From Microbacterium memoriense (GTDB taxonomy: Bacteria > Actinomycetota > Actinomycetes > Actinomycetales > Microbacteriaceae): 64,000 nt of DNA. Location: positions 1 through 64,000 of the forward strand of contig NZ_JAODOR010000006.1 of assembly GCF_025398275.1 (NCBI RefSeq). The letters run 5' to 3'. Below the pieces are notes generated by a model. The model ran no database searches. It was not told where the DNA came from and saw only the letters and a list, made by a program, of their open reading frames with translations. Shown here one piece after another: positions 15,761 to 24,855 of this stretch (position 1 is its first letter; each line of letters opens with the position of its first letter). Made by a program: the position numbers and the translations under genes.

Positions 15761-17863
15761 TCAGTCGGCGAGGTCGAGGACGTCCAGCAGCCAGGCGAGT
15801 TCGAACGCCCGCTGGCGCCACGCGTTGTACCGGCCGCTGACACCACCGTGCCCGGCGACCATCTCGCACTTCAGCAGCGCGTCGGCGCCGACGGCGCGCA
15901 GACGCGCCACCCACTTGGCCGGCTCGACGTAGAACACGCGGGTGTCGTTGAGCGACGTCGCGGCCAGGATGCGCGGATACGCCACATCCGTCCGGACGTT
16001 CTCGTACGGCGTGTAGGACTTCATGTACGCGTAGACCTCGGGATCGTGCAGCGGGTCACCCCACTCATCCCACTCGATCACGGTCAACGGCAGCGACGGG
16101 TCCAAGATCGTCGTCAGCGCGTCGACGAACGGCACGTCAGCCAGGATGCCGGCGAACATCTCGGGAGCGATGTTCGCGACCGCGCCCATCAGAAGTCCCC
16201 CCGCCGAGCCGCCTTCGGCGACCATGCGATCGGGTGTGGTGACGCCCGAAGCCACCAACTCGTGCGCGCAAGCCACGAAGTCGGTGAACGTGTTGCGCTT
16301 GTGCCCGAGCTTCCCGTCCTCGTACCACTGCCGACCCATCTCGCCGCCACCGCGGACGTGCGCGACGGCGAAGATCACACCACGGTCGAGCATCGACAGT
16401 CGCGCGACCGAGAAGCCGGGTTCGATCGAGTGTTCGTACGAACCGTAGCCGTACAGGTGCACGGGCCGCGGACCGTCCCCGGGCGTGCCGAAGGACGTCT
16501 TCCACACGAGTGAGATCGGTACCCGCACGCCGTCGGATGCCGTCGCCCACACCCGCGATTGCGCGTAGTCGTCGGCGTCATAGCCGCCGAGCACCGGCTG
16601 GCGCTTGCGCAACAGGAACTCACCCGTCGCGACGACATAGTCGTACACGGTGCCCGGGGTCACGAACGACCCGTAGCCGAGGCGCACGAGCGGCGGCGCC
16701 CATTCCGGGTTACCTGCGGCGCCGGCCGAATACAGCTCCTCGGCGAAGTCGAGTTCGTCGACGCGGTCCGTCGCATAGTCGAGCATGCCCATGCGGGCGA
16801 GGCCCTCGCGCCGGTAGGACACCACGCCCCAGTCGCGGAACGCCGAGACGTCCAGCAGCCTGCGGCCGGGCTCGTGGGCGAGCACGACCGCGCGTGGGCC
16901 GGTCGGATTGGCCGCCGAGACCCGAACGAGCTCGAAGTCGAGAGCGTCGTGGTTGTGCAGGATGTACAGCACGTCCTCGCCGTCCACGACCGCGTGGGTC
17001 GCGGAGTACTCGACCCCCTCGCGCCGCGGCCAGATCGAGCGCGGCTCGGAGCGGAGGTCGGCGGCATCCACGAGGTACTCCTCGGAGGTGATCGACGACC
17101 CCACTTCGATCACGAGGTAGCGCTGGCTCCGCGTGAAACCGGCTCCCACCCAGTACCGCTCGTCAGACTCGTGGAACAGCGTCACATCGTCGGATGCCGG
17201 CGTTCCCACTTCATGCAGCCACACGGTGTCGGGCCGCCAGGCATCGTCGACCGTCGTGTAGACGACGAAGCGCCCGTCGGGGGAGAACATGGCTCCGGAC
17301 GAGGTCTGCTCGATCACATCGGGCAGGTCCTTCCCGGTGCCGAGATCGCGGATGCGCAGCGTGTAGCGCTCATCGCCCTCGCTGTCGACGCCGTAGAGCA
17401 GGAGCGTGCCGTCGACGGAGACGTCGAAGCTGCCGAGCGAGAAGAACTCCAACCCGTCGGCCTCGATGTTGCCGTCCAGGAGCACCTGCTCGCCCGGCAC
17501 ATCGACTCCGGGGGAGAGGACCGGCGGTGTCCAGTCGGCGGGGTCGGTCAGTGGCGCGCGACAGTGGATGCCGTACTGCTGTCCTTCGACGGAGCGACCG
17601 TAGTACCACCAGTCACCCTCTCGCGTCGGTACCGAGAGGTCGCTTTCGAGCGTCCGCGACTTGATTTCCTGGAAGATGCGTTCCCGCAGGGGTTCCAGCG
17701 CCGCGGTGCGCGCCTCCGTGTAGGCGTTCTCCGCTTCGAGGTGAGCGATGACTTCGGGGTCATCCTTCGCGCGCAACCATTCGTACTCGTCGACGACCTC
17801 ATCGCCGTGGTGGATGCGGGTGATCGGGCGGACGGGGGCGACGGGCGGGAGAAGCGTGGTCAC
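15761..17863 (-). CDS. ptrB: Oligopeptidase B-like S9 family serine peptidase
   Basis: This prolyl-oligopeptidase-family enzyme cleaves short peptides, in oligopeptidase B after Arg or Lys. The 700-aa protein has the N-terminal beta-propeller and a C-terminal alpha/beta-hydrolase domain. The triad is Ser553 in EGGSAGGLL, Asp640 in NDTRV and His672 in GHGGVSGR. No signal peptide is visible, so it is likely cytoplasmic. The start is a GTG 6 nt after TACCGT on the minus strand; this fits the leaderless pattern and matches the usual family length better than the ~50-residue upstream extension. Substrate class is inferred from overall similarity. Confidence 0.9.
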   Translation of the reverse strand: MTTLLPPVAPVRPITRIHHGDEVVDEYEWLRAKDDPEVIAHLEAENAYTEARTAALEPLRERIFQEIKSRTLESDLSVPTREGDWWYYGRSVEGQQYGIHCRAPLTDPADWTPPVLSPGVDVPGEQVLLDGNIEADGLEFFSLGSFDVSVDGTLLLYGVDSEGDERYTLRIRDLGTGKDLPDVIEQTSSGAMFSPDGRFVVYTTVDDAWRPDTVWLHEVGTPASDDVTLFHESDERYWVGAGFTRSQRYLVIEVGSSITSEEYLVDAADLRSEPRSIWPRREGVEYSATHAVVDGEDVLYILHNHDALDFELVRVSAANPTGPRAVVLAHEPGRRLLDVSAFRDWGVVSYRREGLARMGMLDYATDRVDELDFAEELYSAGAAGNPEWAPPLVRLGYGSFVTPGTVYDYVVATGEFLLRKRQPVLGGYDADDYAQSRVWATASDGVRVPISLVWKTSFGTPGDGPRPVHLYGYGSYEHSIEPGFSVARLSMLDRGVIFAVAHVRGGGEMGRQWYEDGKLGHKRNTFTDFVACAHELVASGVTTPDRMVAEGGSAGGLLMGAVANIAPEMFAGILADVPFVDALTTILDPSLPLTVIEWDEWGDPLHDPEVYAYMKSYTPYENVRTDVAYPRILAATSLNDTRVFYVEPAKWVARLRAVGADALLKCEMVAGHGGVSGRYNAWRQRAFELAWLLDVLDLAD

Positions 17864-17869
17864 TCTGCA

Positions 17870-17875
17870 ACGGTA
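17870..17875 (-). promoter_or_regulatory. Leaderless -10 box of the oligopeptidase gene
   Basis: On the minus strand TACCGT is followed by 6 nt and the GTG at 17863. Confidence 0.55.
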
Positions 17876-18033
17876 GCCGACGCCCAGATCCGACGGCCCG
17901 GGTTCTGTGATCGAGCGCGGGTATGGGAGTATTTTCCTCGTCCGGTTGCCGGAACATGAACCCACGGTGAACTCTTCGTTCGCACTCGCCGATCGCCTCG
18001 GCATTTCCCACATCCTCTGACGGAAAGCGAACT

Positions 18034-19236
18034 GTGGAAACGGCTGTACTGATCGTCGTGCTGGTGATCGCCCTGGCGCTGTTCTTCGACTTCACGAACG
18101 GCTTCCACGACACCGCGAACGCGATGGCCACGCCCATCGCCACCGGAGCCCTCAAGCCCAAGGTCGCGGTGCTGTTGGCGGCCATCCTGAACCTCGTCGG
18201 AGCGTTCCTGTCGACCGAGGTGTCCAAAACGATCTCGCACGGCATGATCAACGAAGAGGGGATCGACGCGGGTACGTTCTTGCCGATCATCTTCGCGGGT
18301 CTGGTCGGTGCGATCACCTGGAACATGCTCACGTGGTTGCTGGGACTGCCGTCCAGCTCGTCGCACGCGCTGTTCGGCGGTCTCATCGGGGCGACGGTGG
18401 TCGGCGCGAGCGCCGCGGCGATCGACTTCGGCGTCGTGCTCAGCAAGGTCGTCCTCCCCGCGTTGATCGCACCCTTCACGGCCGGGGTCATCGCGTTCCT
18501 CGTGACCCGTCTCGCCTACGCGATCACGCGCCGCTACGACGGCAAGCCCGACGGTCGCGACGGTTTCCGCTGGGGACAGATCTTCACCTCCTCGCTCGTC
18601 GCGCTCGCGCACGGAACGAACGACGCACAGAAGACGATGGGCGTCATCACGCTCGCTCTCATCACGGCAGGGCTCCAGGACGGTGACCACAGCGACCCGC
18701 AAACGTGGGTCATCTTCGCCTGCGCATTCACGATCGCCCTCGGCACCTACATGGGTGGCTGGCGCATCATCCGCACGCTCGGCAAGGGACTCACCGACGT
18801 CAAGCCGGCGCAGGGTTTCTCAGCCGAGTCCTCGACGGCCGCCACGATCCTCGCCTCGAGCTTCTTCGGCTTCGCCCTGTCGACGACGCAGGTGGCATCG
18901 GGGTCGGTGATCGGCTCGGGTCTCGGCCGCCGCGGTTCCGTCGTCCGGTGGCGCACCGTCGGGCGCATCGCCGTCGGCTGGGTGCTGACGTTGCCGGCGG
19001 CCGGCGCGGTCGGCGCGGCGGCGGCCCTGATCGTCGTCTGGCTGGGGCCGCTGTGGGGAGTGCTCGTCGGGACCGTCATCGCGGTCACGATCATCCTCGC
19101 GATCTTTGCGCGGTCGCGCCGCAACGCGGTGGATGCCGGCAACGCCATGAGCGAAGTCGCGGATTCGGGCCTGGCCGTCAAGGTCAAGCGCAATCCGCCG
19201 CCGACCCGCAAGCAGCGACGGAAGGACCAGAAGTGA
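18034..19236 (+). CDS. pit: PiT-family inorganic phosphate transporter
   Basis: This low-affinity, ion-coupled phosphate permease sits in the cytoplasmic membrane. The 400-aa protein has about ten helices and the two inverted PiT signatures: FDFTNGFHDTANAMATPI near residues 13-30 and LAHGTNDAQKTMGVI near 190-204. The C-terminal tail is basic and cytoplasmic. The start is a GTG preceded by GGAAAG. No PhoU-like DUF47 partner precedes it; instead it overlaps (GTGA) a 107-aa membrane protein. It is divergent from the oligopeptidase. Confidence 0.94.
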   Translation: METAVLIVVLVIALALFFDFTNGFHDTANAMATPIATGALKPKVAVLLAAILNLVGAFLSTEVSKTISHGMINEEGIDAGTFLPIIFAGLVGAITWNMLTWLLGLPSSSSHALFGGLIGATVVGASAAAIDFGVVLSKVVLPALIAPFTAGVIAFLVTRLAYAITRRYDGKPDGRDGFRWGQIFTSSLVALAHGTNDAQKTMGVITLALITAGLQDGDHSDPQTWVIFACAFTIALGTYMGGWRIIRTLGKGLTDVKPAQGFSAESSTAATILASSFFGFALSTTQVASGSVIGSGLGRRGSVVRWRTVGRIAVGWVLTLPAAGAVGAAAALIVVWLGPLWGVLVGTVIAVTIILAIFARSRRNAVDAGNAMSEVADSGLAVKVKRNPPPTRKQRRKDQK

Positions 19237-19556
19237 TCGATTGGCTCGCCTTCCTCCAGGTGTTCGCGGCGGCGCTCGCCGGCGCCATGGTCATCGTCGG
19301 CTTCTACGCGACGGGCTTGCGGCTGCTCGTCCGCGCGGGGCGCTCGCCGGTCGTCGCCCCGGCGGAGTTCACCGATGCGATCACCGTGATCACCGAGAAG
19401 GAAGCTCGTCGCGCAGCGAAAGCGTCCGCGAAAGCTGCGAAGAAGAGCCCGCTCACCGCGGGGCAGAAGCAGATCGCCCTGGTCGGTGCCTACGCGTCGT
19501 TCGCTGTCTGCGCACTTACCGTGCTCGGCGGATTGACGCTCATCGTCATCCACTGA
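19233..19556 (+). CDS. Small membrane protein coupled to the phosphate transporter
   Basis: The 107-aa product starts at a GTG overlapping the pit stop. It has two hydrophobic helices (about 5-28 and 82-104) joined by an Ala/Lys-rich cytoplasmic stretch (EARRAAKASAKAAKK). The family is not recognised. The strict coupling suggests an accessory subunit or regulator of the transporter; that is inference. Confidence 0.75.
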   Translation: MIDWLAFLQVFAAALAGAMVIVGFYATGLRLLVRAGRSPVVAPAEFTDAITVITEKEARRAAKASAKAAKKSPLTAGQKQIALVGAYASFAVCALTVLGGLTLIVIH

Positions 19557-19573
19557 GCGTCGGAGGACGGTTC

Positions 19574-19579
19574 TAGGCT
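19574..19579 (+). promoter_or_regulatory. Leaderless -10 box of the metallophosphoesterase gene
   Basis: TAGGCT is followed by 6 nt and the ATG at 19586. Confidence 0.6.
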
Positions 19580-19585
19580 GACCGC

Positions 19586-20518
19586 ATGGTCGATACGCCC
19601 ACCGATGCCGTCGCCGCGACACCCGTGCAGTTCGGGCGCTACGCCCCGGCGCAGCGCACGATCCTCCATCTGTCCGACACGCACCTGCTCGACGGTGGGC
19701 GCTTGCTCGGCGGACGCTATGACACCGCGGCGAACCTTGCGCGCACGCTCGGTGCGCTCGAGCGGCTGAGTATCCGGCCGGACGCGATCGTGTTCACGGG
19801 TGATCTCACCGACCTCGGCGAACCCGGGGCGTATACGGCCCTCCGGGCGGCCGTCGAGCCGGTCGCGGCGCGGCTGGGCGCCCCGGTGATCTGGGTGGCG
19901 GGCAACCACGACGAGCGCTCCGCGCTGCGCGCGGGATTGCTCGATGCGCCGCCGACCGATGAGCCGGTCATGGGCGTGTGGGATCTCGGCGGTCTCCGCC
20001 TGGTCGCACTGGATTCCACGGTCCCGGGCTGGCATCACGGCGATCTCGACCCGGCTCAGCTCGACTGGCTGCGCGCGGTCCTGTCCGAGCCCGCGCCTCT
20101 CGGGACGATCCTCGCGCTGCATCACCCCCCGCTTCCCAGCCACATCCCGTTCTTCGACATCCTCGAACTGCGGCATCAGGACGAATTCGCCGCGGGGATC
20201 GCGGGATCGGATGTCCGCGCGATCATCGCCGGCCACCTCCACTACTCCACGGCAGGCACGTTCGCGGGGATCCCCGTGAGTGTCGCCTCGGCCACCTGCT
20301 ACACGATGAACCTGCAGCGGCCGCCCGCCGAGGTCAACGGGATGGATGCCGGGCAGTCCTTCCATCTCGTCCACGTGTACGACGACACCATCACGCATGC
20401 CGTGGTGCCGGTGGTCGAGGAGGCGACCGCCGACTACTTCTCGGCGGAGTGGATCGAACGGATGGCCGCGCTCAGCCCTCAGGAGCGGCTGGAGGCCTTC
20501 TCGCGAAAACCGGTCTAG
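19586..20518 (+). CDS. Calcineurin-like metallophosphoesterase (CpdA-like)
   Basis: This dinuclear-metal phosphoesterase resembles the cyclic-nucleotide phosphodiesterase CpdA and mycobacterial Rv0805. The 310-aa protein carries the full metal-ligand set in order: Asp31 and His33 in LSDTHLL, GDLTD at about 72, GNHDE at about 107, LHHPP near 180 and GHLHYS at about 216. A C-terminal extension of about 60 residues follows. No signal peptide is visible. Substrate cannot be decided from sequence; 3',5'-cAMP is a family guess. Confidence 0.88.
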   Translation: MVDTPTDAVAATPVQFGRYAPAQRTILHLSDTHLLDGGRLLGGRYDTAANLARTLGALERLSIRPDAIVFTGDLTDLGEPGAYTALRAAVEPVAARLGAPVIWVAGNHDERSALRAGLLDAPPTDEPVMGVWDLGGLRLVALDSTVPGWHHGDLDPAQLDWLRAVLSEPAPLGTILALHHPPLPSHIPFFDILELRHQDEFAAGIAGSDVRAIIAGHLHYSTAGTFAGIPVSVASATCYTMNLQRPPAEVNGMDAGQSFHLVHVYDDTITHAVVPVVEEATADYFSAEWIERMAALSPQERLEAFSRKPV

Positions 20519-20589
20519 CACCCACCGCGGCGTATGGCGGGCAGTCGCGGATATACACACCGTCTATCGGCTCGTGCCGGGTGCGCGGC

Positions 20590-20595
20590 TAGGCT
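20590..20595 (+). promoter_or_regulatory. -10 box of aspA
   Basis: TAGGCT lies 43 nt before the aspA ATG and predicts a leader of roughly 35-40 nt. Confidence 0.45.
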
Positions 20596-20638
20596 CGACA
20601 GCATCCGATCCGCAGACGTGACCCACAAGGACACCACC

Positions 20639-22096
20639 ATGGCACTGGACGCAACGACGCGTACCGAAACAGATTCCCTCGGCTCCCTCGAGATCCCCGC
20701 CGATGCCTATTGGGGCATCCACACCGCGCGGGCGCTGGAGAACTTCCCGATCTCGATGCGGCCGATCTCGGTCTACCGCGATCTCGTGAAGGCTCTCGCG
20801 ATGGTCAAGCAGGCATCCGCCCGAGCCAACCTCGAGATCGGGGTCCTCGACGCCGACAAGGCCGATCTGATCGACCGGGCGGCGCAACGGGTCATCGATG
20901 GGGAGTTCCACGACCAGTTCGTCGTCGGCGTCGTCCAGGGGGGCGCCGGCACATCCACGAACATGAACGCGAACGAGGTCATCACCAATATCGCGCTCGA
21001 GATGGCCGGCCGCCCGAAGGGCGACTACGCGTTCCTCTCGCCGATCGACCACACCAACCGTTCGCAGTCGACCAACGACGTCTACCCGACGGCCGTCAAG
21101 GTCGGACTGAGCCTCGACCTCAAATCGCTCCTCGAAGAGCTCGACCTGTTGCGTCGGTCCTTCCTCGCCAAGGCGGTGGAGTTCCACGACATCCTGAAGA
21201 TCGGCCGCACGCAACTTCAGGATGCCGTCCCCATGACCCTCGGTCAGGAGTTCCACGGGTTTGCGACCACCCTCGGGTACGACCATCAGAGACTCACCGA
21301 GAACGCGAATCTGCTGTACGAGATCAATATGGGAGCGACCGCGATCGGCACCGGCATCACGACGCATCCCGCGTACGCCACGGCGGTGCTGCGACACCTG
21401 CGCGAGATCACCGGGCTCGATCTCGCGACCGCCGACGACCTCGTCGAAGCCACCAGCGACACCGGATCGTTCATGTCGTTCTCCTCGACCCTCAAGCGCA
21501 ACGCGATCAAGCTGTCGAAGATCGCCAACGACCTGCGCCTGCTTTCGAGCGGTCCGCAGGCCGGATTCGGCGAGATCAACCTCCCCGCACGCCAGGCGGG
21601 ATCCAGCATCATGCCTGGCAAGGTCAACCCGGTCGTCCCGGAGGTCGTCAATCAGGTGGCATTCGCGGTAGCCGGTGCCGATCTGACCGTCACGATGGCC
21701 GTCGAGGGCGGGCAACTTCAGCTCAACGCGTTCGAGCCGATCATCGCGCACTCCATCTTCCAGTCGATCACCTGGATGCGGCGGGCCATGCGCACGTTCC
21801 GGGTGAACTGCGTCGACGGGATCACCGCGAACCGTGAACGGCTCGGCGCCATGGTCGGCTCATCGGTGGGAGTCGTGACGGCGCTCACCCCCTTCCTCGG
21901 GTACGCCGCGTCGGCGGCTCTCGCCAAGACGGCCCTGCTCACTCATCGCAACGTCGGCGACCTCGTGGTGGAGGCAGGGCTCATGTCGCGCGAAGACGTC
22001 GACAAGCAGCTCTCGCCGGCACGGTTGTCGGGTCTCGAGGCGATCACGCAGGCGATTCCGATCATCCAGCCTGTCGAGAATCTCGTCGAAGGCTAA
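20639..22096 (+). CDS. aspA: Aspartate ammonia-lyase
   Basis: AspA deaminates L-aspartate to fumarate and ammonia. The 485-aa protein belongs to the fumarase/aspartase superfamily. It shows TSTNMNANEVI near 105, the substrate-binding THPAYAT region, and the signature GSSIMPGKVNP at about 320-330 that carries the catalytic serine. Length and the N-terminal 'DSLGSLEIPADAYWGIHT' favour aspartase over FumC. The ATG follows a weak AAGGA. An upstream GTG in the same frame would add 7 residues and cannot be excluded. Confidence 0.92.
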   Translation: MALDATTRTETDSLGSLEIPADAYWGIHTARALENFPISMRPISVYRDLVKALAMVKQASARANLEIGVLDADKADLIDRAAQRVIDGEFHDQFVVGVVQGGAGTSTNMNANEVITNIALEMAGRPKGDYAFLSPIDHTNRSQSTNDVYPTAVKVGLSLDLKSLLEELDLLRRSFLAKAVEFHDILKIGRTQLQDAVPMTLGQEFHGFATTLGYDHQRLTENANLLYEINMGATAIGTGITTHPAYATAVLRHLREITGLDLATADDLVEATSDTGSFMSFSSTLKRNAIKLSKIANDLRLLSSGPQAGFGEINLPARQAGSSIMPGKVNPVVPEVVNQVAFAVAGADLTVTMAVEGGQLQLNAFEPIIAHSIFQSITWMRRAMRTFRVNCVDGITANRERLGAMVGSSVGVVTALTPFLGYAASAALAKTALLTHRNVGDLVVEAGLMSREDVDKQLSPARLSGLEAITQAIPIIQPVENLVEG

Positions 22097-22183
22097 CGGC
22101 GCGGTTGCTGGTGTCCGCGGCGCGGTCCGGCTAGCGTCGGAGGGCAGCGCGACGAGCGTTCGCCCATCGACACGGAGGCTCTC

Positions 22184-22741
22184 ATGACCGATCCGAACCA
22201 CCCCGCTCCCGACGCGCAGCCGCCGGTGGAGCCGCCCGTCTACACGGCTCCCGCCGCAGACCCGACGTACGCACCGCCCGCACCGCCCGCCGCACCGCAG
22301 GCTCCTGCGTACGGTGAGTATGCCGCGGCGCCGCCCTCCGCGCCTGCCTACGCCGACAACGGCTACGCTGCGGCTCCCGCCTACTCGGCCGGGTACCCGG
22401 CCGCGCCCACGCCCGGCCGCACGATGGGCATCGTCGCCCTCGTCCTCGCGATCGTGCCGATCGGCCTGCAGCTCGTCGGTCTCATCCTCGGCATCGTCGC
22501 GCTCGTCCAGAGTCGCAAGGCGGGGCAGAAGAACGGCATCGCGCTGGCAGCGATCATCGTCAGTTCGGTGTTGATCGTGCTCGGCATCATCGCGACGATC
22601 GCGGTCGTCGCGTGGTTCGCAACGCAGGGCACCGATCTCGTGAACCAGGTCACCCAGTGCCAGGCTGACCCGTCGGGTTCGGTCGTCTTCAACGGTGTGA
22701 CCATCAGCTGCCAGGAGCTCCTGGAGCAGTCGAACCGCTGA
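22184..22741 (+). CDS. Proline-rich membrane protein with DUF4190 domain
   Basis: The 185-aa protein has an N-terminal ~85-residue Pro/Ala/Tyr-rich disordered segment with repeated APAY and PPAP motifs. Two membrane helices follow (about 83-107 and 118-145) with the DUF4190 pattern ALVLAIVPIG and GLILGIVALVQSRK, then a ~40-residue outer tail with two cysteines (CQADPSG, ISCQELL) that may form a disulfide. This class is common and uncharacterised in actinobacteria. The ribosome-binding site ACGGAGG precedes the ATG. Confidence 0.82.
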   Translation: MTDPNHPAPDAQPPVEPPVYTAPAADPTYAPPAPPAAPQAPAYGEYAAAPPSAPAYADNGYAAAPAYSAGYPAAPTPGRTMGIVALVLAIVPIGLQLVGLILGIVALVQSRKAGQKNGIALAAIIVSSVLIVLGIIATIAVVAWFATQGTDLVNQVTQCQADPSGSVVFNGVTISCQELLEQSNR

Positions 22742-22745
22742 GACC

Positions 22746-23609
22746 TCAGTCGAGGATGCGGCAGTGCGTCGTGAGGCTGCCGATTCCATCGACGCCGACT
22801 GTGACGGTCGAGCGATCGCGGAGGAAGATCTGGGGGTCGCGGGAGTACCCCGCGCCCCCCGGACTTCCGGTGGAGATGAGCGTCCCCGGGAGCATCGTCG
22901 CCGAGCGCGAGAGGTGCGAGATGAGGGTCGCAACCGAGCGCACCATCTGCCCGGTGGAGGCATCCTGAACGGTCTGCCCGTCCACGACGGCCCAGATGTG
23001 CAGATCCTGCGGGTCGTCGATCTCGTCGGCGGTGACGACGAACGGCCCATTCGGGGTGAAGCCGTCGAACGACTTGCAGCGTGACCACTGGGCCTCGGAG
23101 AACTGGATGTCGCGCGCGGTGATGTCGTTGACGACCGTGTACCCCCACACGTGCGACAGCGCGTCTGCCTCGCTGACATCCTTGGCCGCACGCCCCATCA
23201 CGACTCCGAGCTCGGATTCGTAGTCGATCGACTCGCTGAGGCTCCGCGGCCAGGTGGTTGTGTTCTCGTGTGCCGCGAGAGAGTTCGGCCAGAGCACGAA
23301 GACCGTCGGCGCCGAGTCCGTTTTGAGCCCCAGTTCGCTGGAGTGCGCCGCGTAGTTCAACCCGATCGCGAGAACGACCGGAGGCGCGTCGACAGCCGGG
23401 CCGAAGCGAAGGCCCTCCACGGGGATGCCGGCAACCTCGGTGGCTGCCTTCTCGACGCGGCGGCGCAGGTCGTCGCCGCCGTCGATGAGCTGCTGTAATC
23501 GGCTCGGTGCTCCGGCGAACAGCGGGGCGACCAGGACGGCTTCGTCGCTGCGCACGACCGCCAGCTGGTGATCCGAATCCCCGGGGACGATCACATGAGC
23601 CACACGCAT
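22746..23609 (-). CDS. Fumarylacetoacetate hydrolase family protein
   Basis: Enzymes of this fold hydrolyse or decarboxylate beta-diketo acids using a divalent metal. The 287-aa protein has an N-terminal cap domain and the C-terminal FAH domain with metal ligands Glu131 and Glu133 in YESELG and Asp162 in VNDITARD, preceded by IGLNYAAHSSE. No aromatic-catabolism genes lie nearby, so substrate is unknown; acylpyruvase or oxaloacetate decarboxylase-type activity is equally possible. It converges on the DUF4190 gene with 4 bp between stops. Confidence 0.88.
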   Translation of the reverse strand: MRVAHVIVPGDSDHQLAVVRSDEAVLVAPLFAGAPSRLQQLIDGGDDLRRRVEKAATEVAGIPVEGLRFGPAVDAPPVVLAIGLNYAAHSSELGLKTDSAPTVFVLWPNSLAAHENTTTWPRSLSESIDYESELGVVMGRAAKDVSEADALSHVWGYTVVNDITARDIQFSEAQWSRCKSFDGFTPNGPFVVTADEIDDPQDLHIWAVVDGQTVQDASTGQMVRSVATLISHLSRSATMLPGTLISTGSPGGAGYSRDPQIFLRDRSTVTVGVDGIGSLTTHCRILD

Positions 23610-23615
23610 CCCGCC

Positions 23616-23621
23616 AGACTA
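23616..23621 (-). promoter_or_regulatory. Leaderless -10 box of the FAH-family gene
   Basis: On the minus strand TAGTCT is followed by 6 nt and the ATG at 23609. Confidence 0.55.
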
Positions 23622-23763
23622 CGCGAGCGAAAAGACTCAGCGCCCGGTGCCGCGGCGATGCCTGCGTGTCTCCCGGGCGCTGAGTTGGCCTGGTTCATTC
23701 TCTGCGCGCCCTGGAGACCCTGTCAAGGGTGCCCCGCGCGGCGTCTCGTGCTTGGATGGAGGT

Positions 23764-24132
23764 ATGACTGATGACCGCACCAAGCCTGAATTCGACGCTC
23801 CCGCCGGCCCTGCGCCCACCGCGCTCGTCATCCGCGACCTGATCGTCGGAGACGGGGCCGAGGCCAAGCCCGGCGACACCGTCACCGTTCACTACGCCGG
23901 TGTCGAGTACGACTCCGGCGAAGAGTTCGACTCGTCGTGGGGACGCGGAGAGTCCATCCAGTTCCCGCTGCGCGGCCTCATCCAGGGGTGGCAGGACGGT
24001 ATTCCGGGGATGAAGGTCGGCGGACGCCGTGAACTCGTCATCCCGCCGCACCTGGCCTACGGCCCGGCCGGTGGACACTTCCTCGGCGGAAAGACACTGA
24101 TCTTCATCATCGATCTGCTCCAGGTCGGCTGA
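23764..24132 (+). CDS. FKBP-type peptidyl-prolyl cis-trans isomerase
   Basis: This 122-aa single-domain FKBP catalyses proline isomerisation during protein folding. The active-site pattern VHYAGVEYDSGEEFDSSW, then GWQDGIPGMKVGGRR and the terminal LIFIIDLLQV, is intact. It has no signal peptide and no extension, so it is probably cytoplasmic. The ATG follows GGAGG by one base, an unusually tight spacing. A strong terminator follows. Confidence 0.94.
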   Translation: MTDDRTKPEFDAPAGPAPTALVIRDLIVGDGAEAKPGDTVTVHYAGVEYDSGEEFDSSWGRGESIQFPLRGLIQGWQDGIPGMKVGGRRELVIPPHLAYGPAGGHFLGGKTLIFIIDLLQVG

Positions 24133-24146
24133 CCCGACCAGAACCC

Positions 24147-24188
24147 GAAGAAGCGGATGCCGGACGTCGTCCGGTCATCCGCTTCTTC
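24147..24188 (+). terminator. Intrinsic terminator after the FKBP gene
   Basis: GAAGAAGCGGATG (24147-24159) pairs with CATCCGCTTCTTC (24176-24188), with a second stem CCGGAC/GTCCGG nested inside. Confidence 0.85.
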
Positions 24189-24294
24189 GCGTCCGGACGT
24201 CGTTCACAAGAATTTTTCCATTCGAGGGAATGGAATCCGTGCGCGCGCGTTACACCCCAGCAGTACTTCCCCGTCACTTTCCGAAAGGGCCACC

Positions 24295-24855
24295 ATGACC
24301 AACTCCACGCTTCTCGAGATCCCCGGCTACAAGGCCGGTACCTGGGTGCTGGACCCCGCTCACAGCGAGGTCACCTTCTCCGTCCGTCACATGATGATCT
24401 CGAAGGTGCGCGGCTCCTTCGGCCTGAAGAGCGCGACGATCGTCGCACCCGAAAACCCCCTCGAGGCGAGCGTGACGGCATCGGCCGAGACCGCATCCAT
24501 CAACACCAAGGATGAGGGACGCGACACGCACCTCCGCTCCGCCGACTTCTTCGACGTCGAGCAGTACCCGACGATCGATTTCGTCTCGACCGGCGTCCGC
24601 GTCTCGGGCGGCGACTTCCTCGTCGACGGTGACCTGACGATGCACGGCGTCACCCAGCCCGTCACCTTCGAGGTCGAGTTCGGCGGCTTCGGCACCGACC
24701 CGTGGGGCAACTACAAGGCCGGCGCGACCGCCAAGACGGTCGTCAACCGTGAAGACTTCGGCCTCACCTGGAACGCCGCACTCGAGACCGGTGGCGTTCT
24801 CGTCGGCAAGGACGTGACCATCACGCTCGACCTGCAGGGCTCCGTCCAGGCGTGA
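24295..24855 (+). CDS. YceI-family lipocalin-like protein
   Basis: The 186-aa protein has the YceI beta-barrel that binds isoprenoid-type amphiphiles. Typical motifs are WVLDPAHSEVTFSVRHMMISKVRG, DEGRDTHLRSADFFDVEQYP, and GDLTMHGVTQPVTF. Unlike E. coli YceI it has no signal peptide, so it is predicted cytoplasmic. GAAAGGG provides the ribosome-binding site. Its 3' end overlaps the convergent EamA gene by 35 bp. The natural ligand is unknown; stress or polyprenoid binding is family knowledge. Confidence 0.92.
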   Translation: MTNSTLLEIPGYKAGTWVLDPAHSEVTFSVRHMMISKVRGSFGLKSATIVAPENPLEASVTASAETASINTKDEGRDTHLRSADFFDVEQYPTIDFVSTGVRVSGGDFLVDGDLTMHGVTQPVTFEVEFGGFGTDPWGNYKAGATAKTVVNREDFGLTWNAALETGGVLVGKDVTITLDLQGSVQA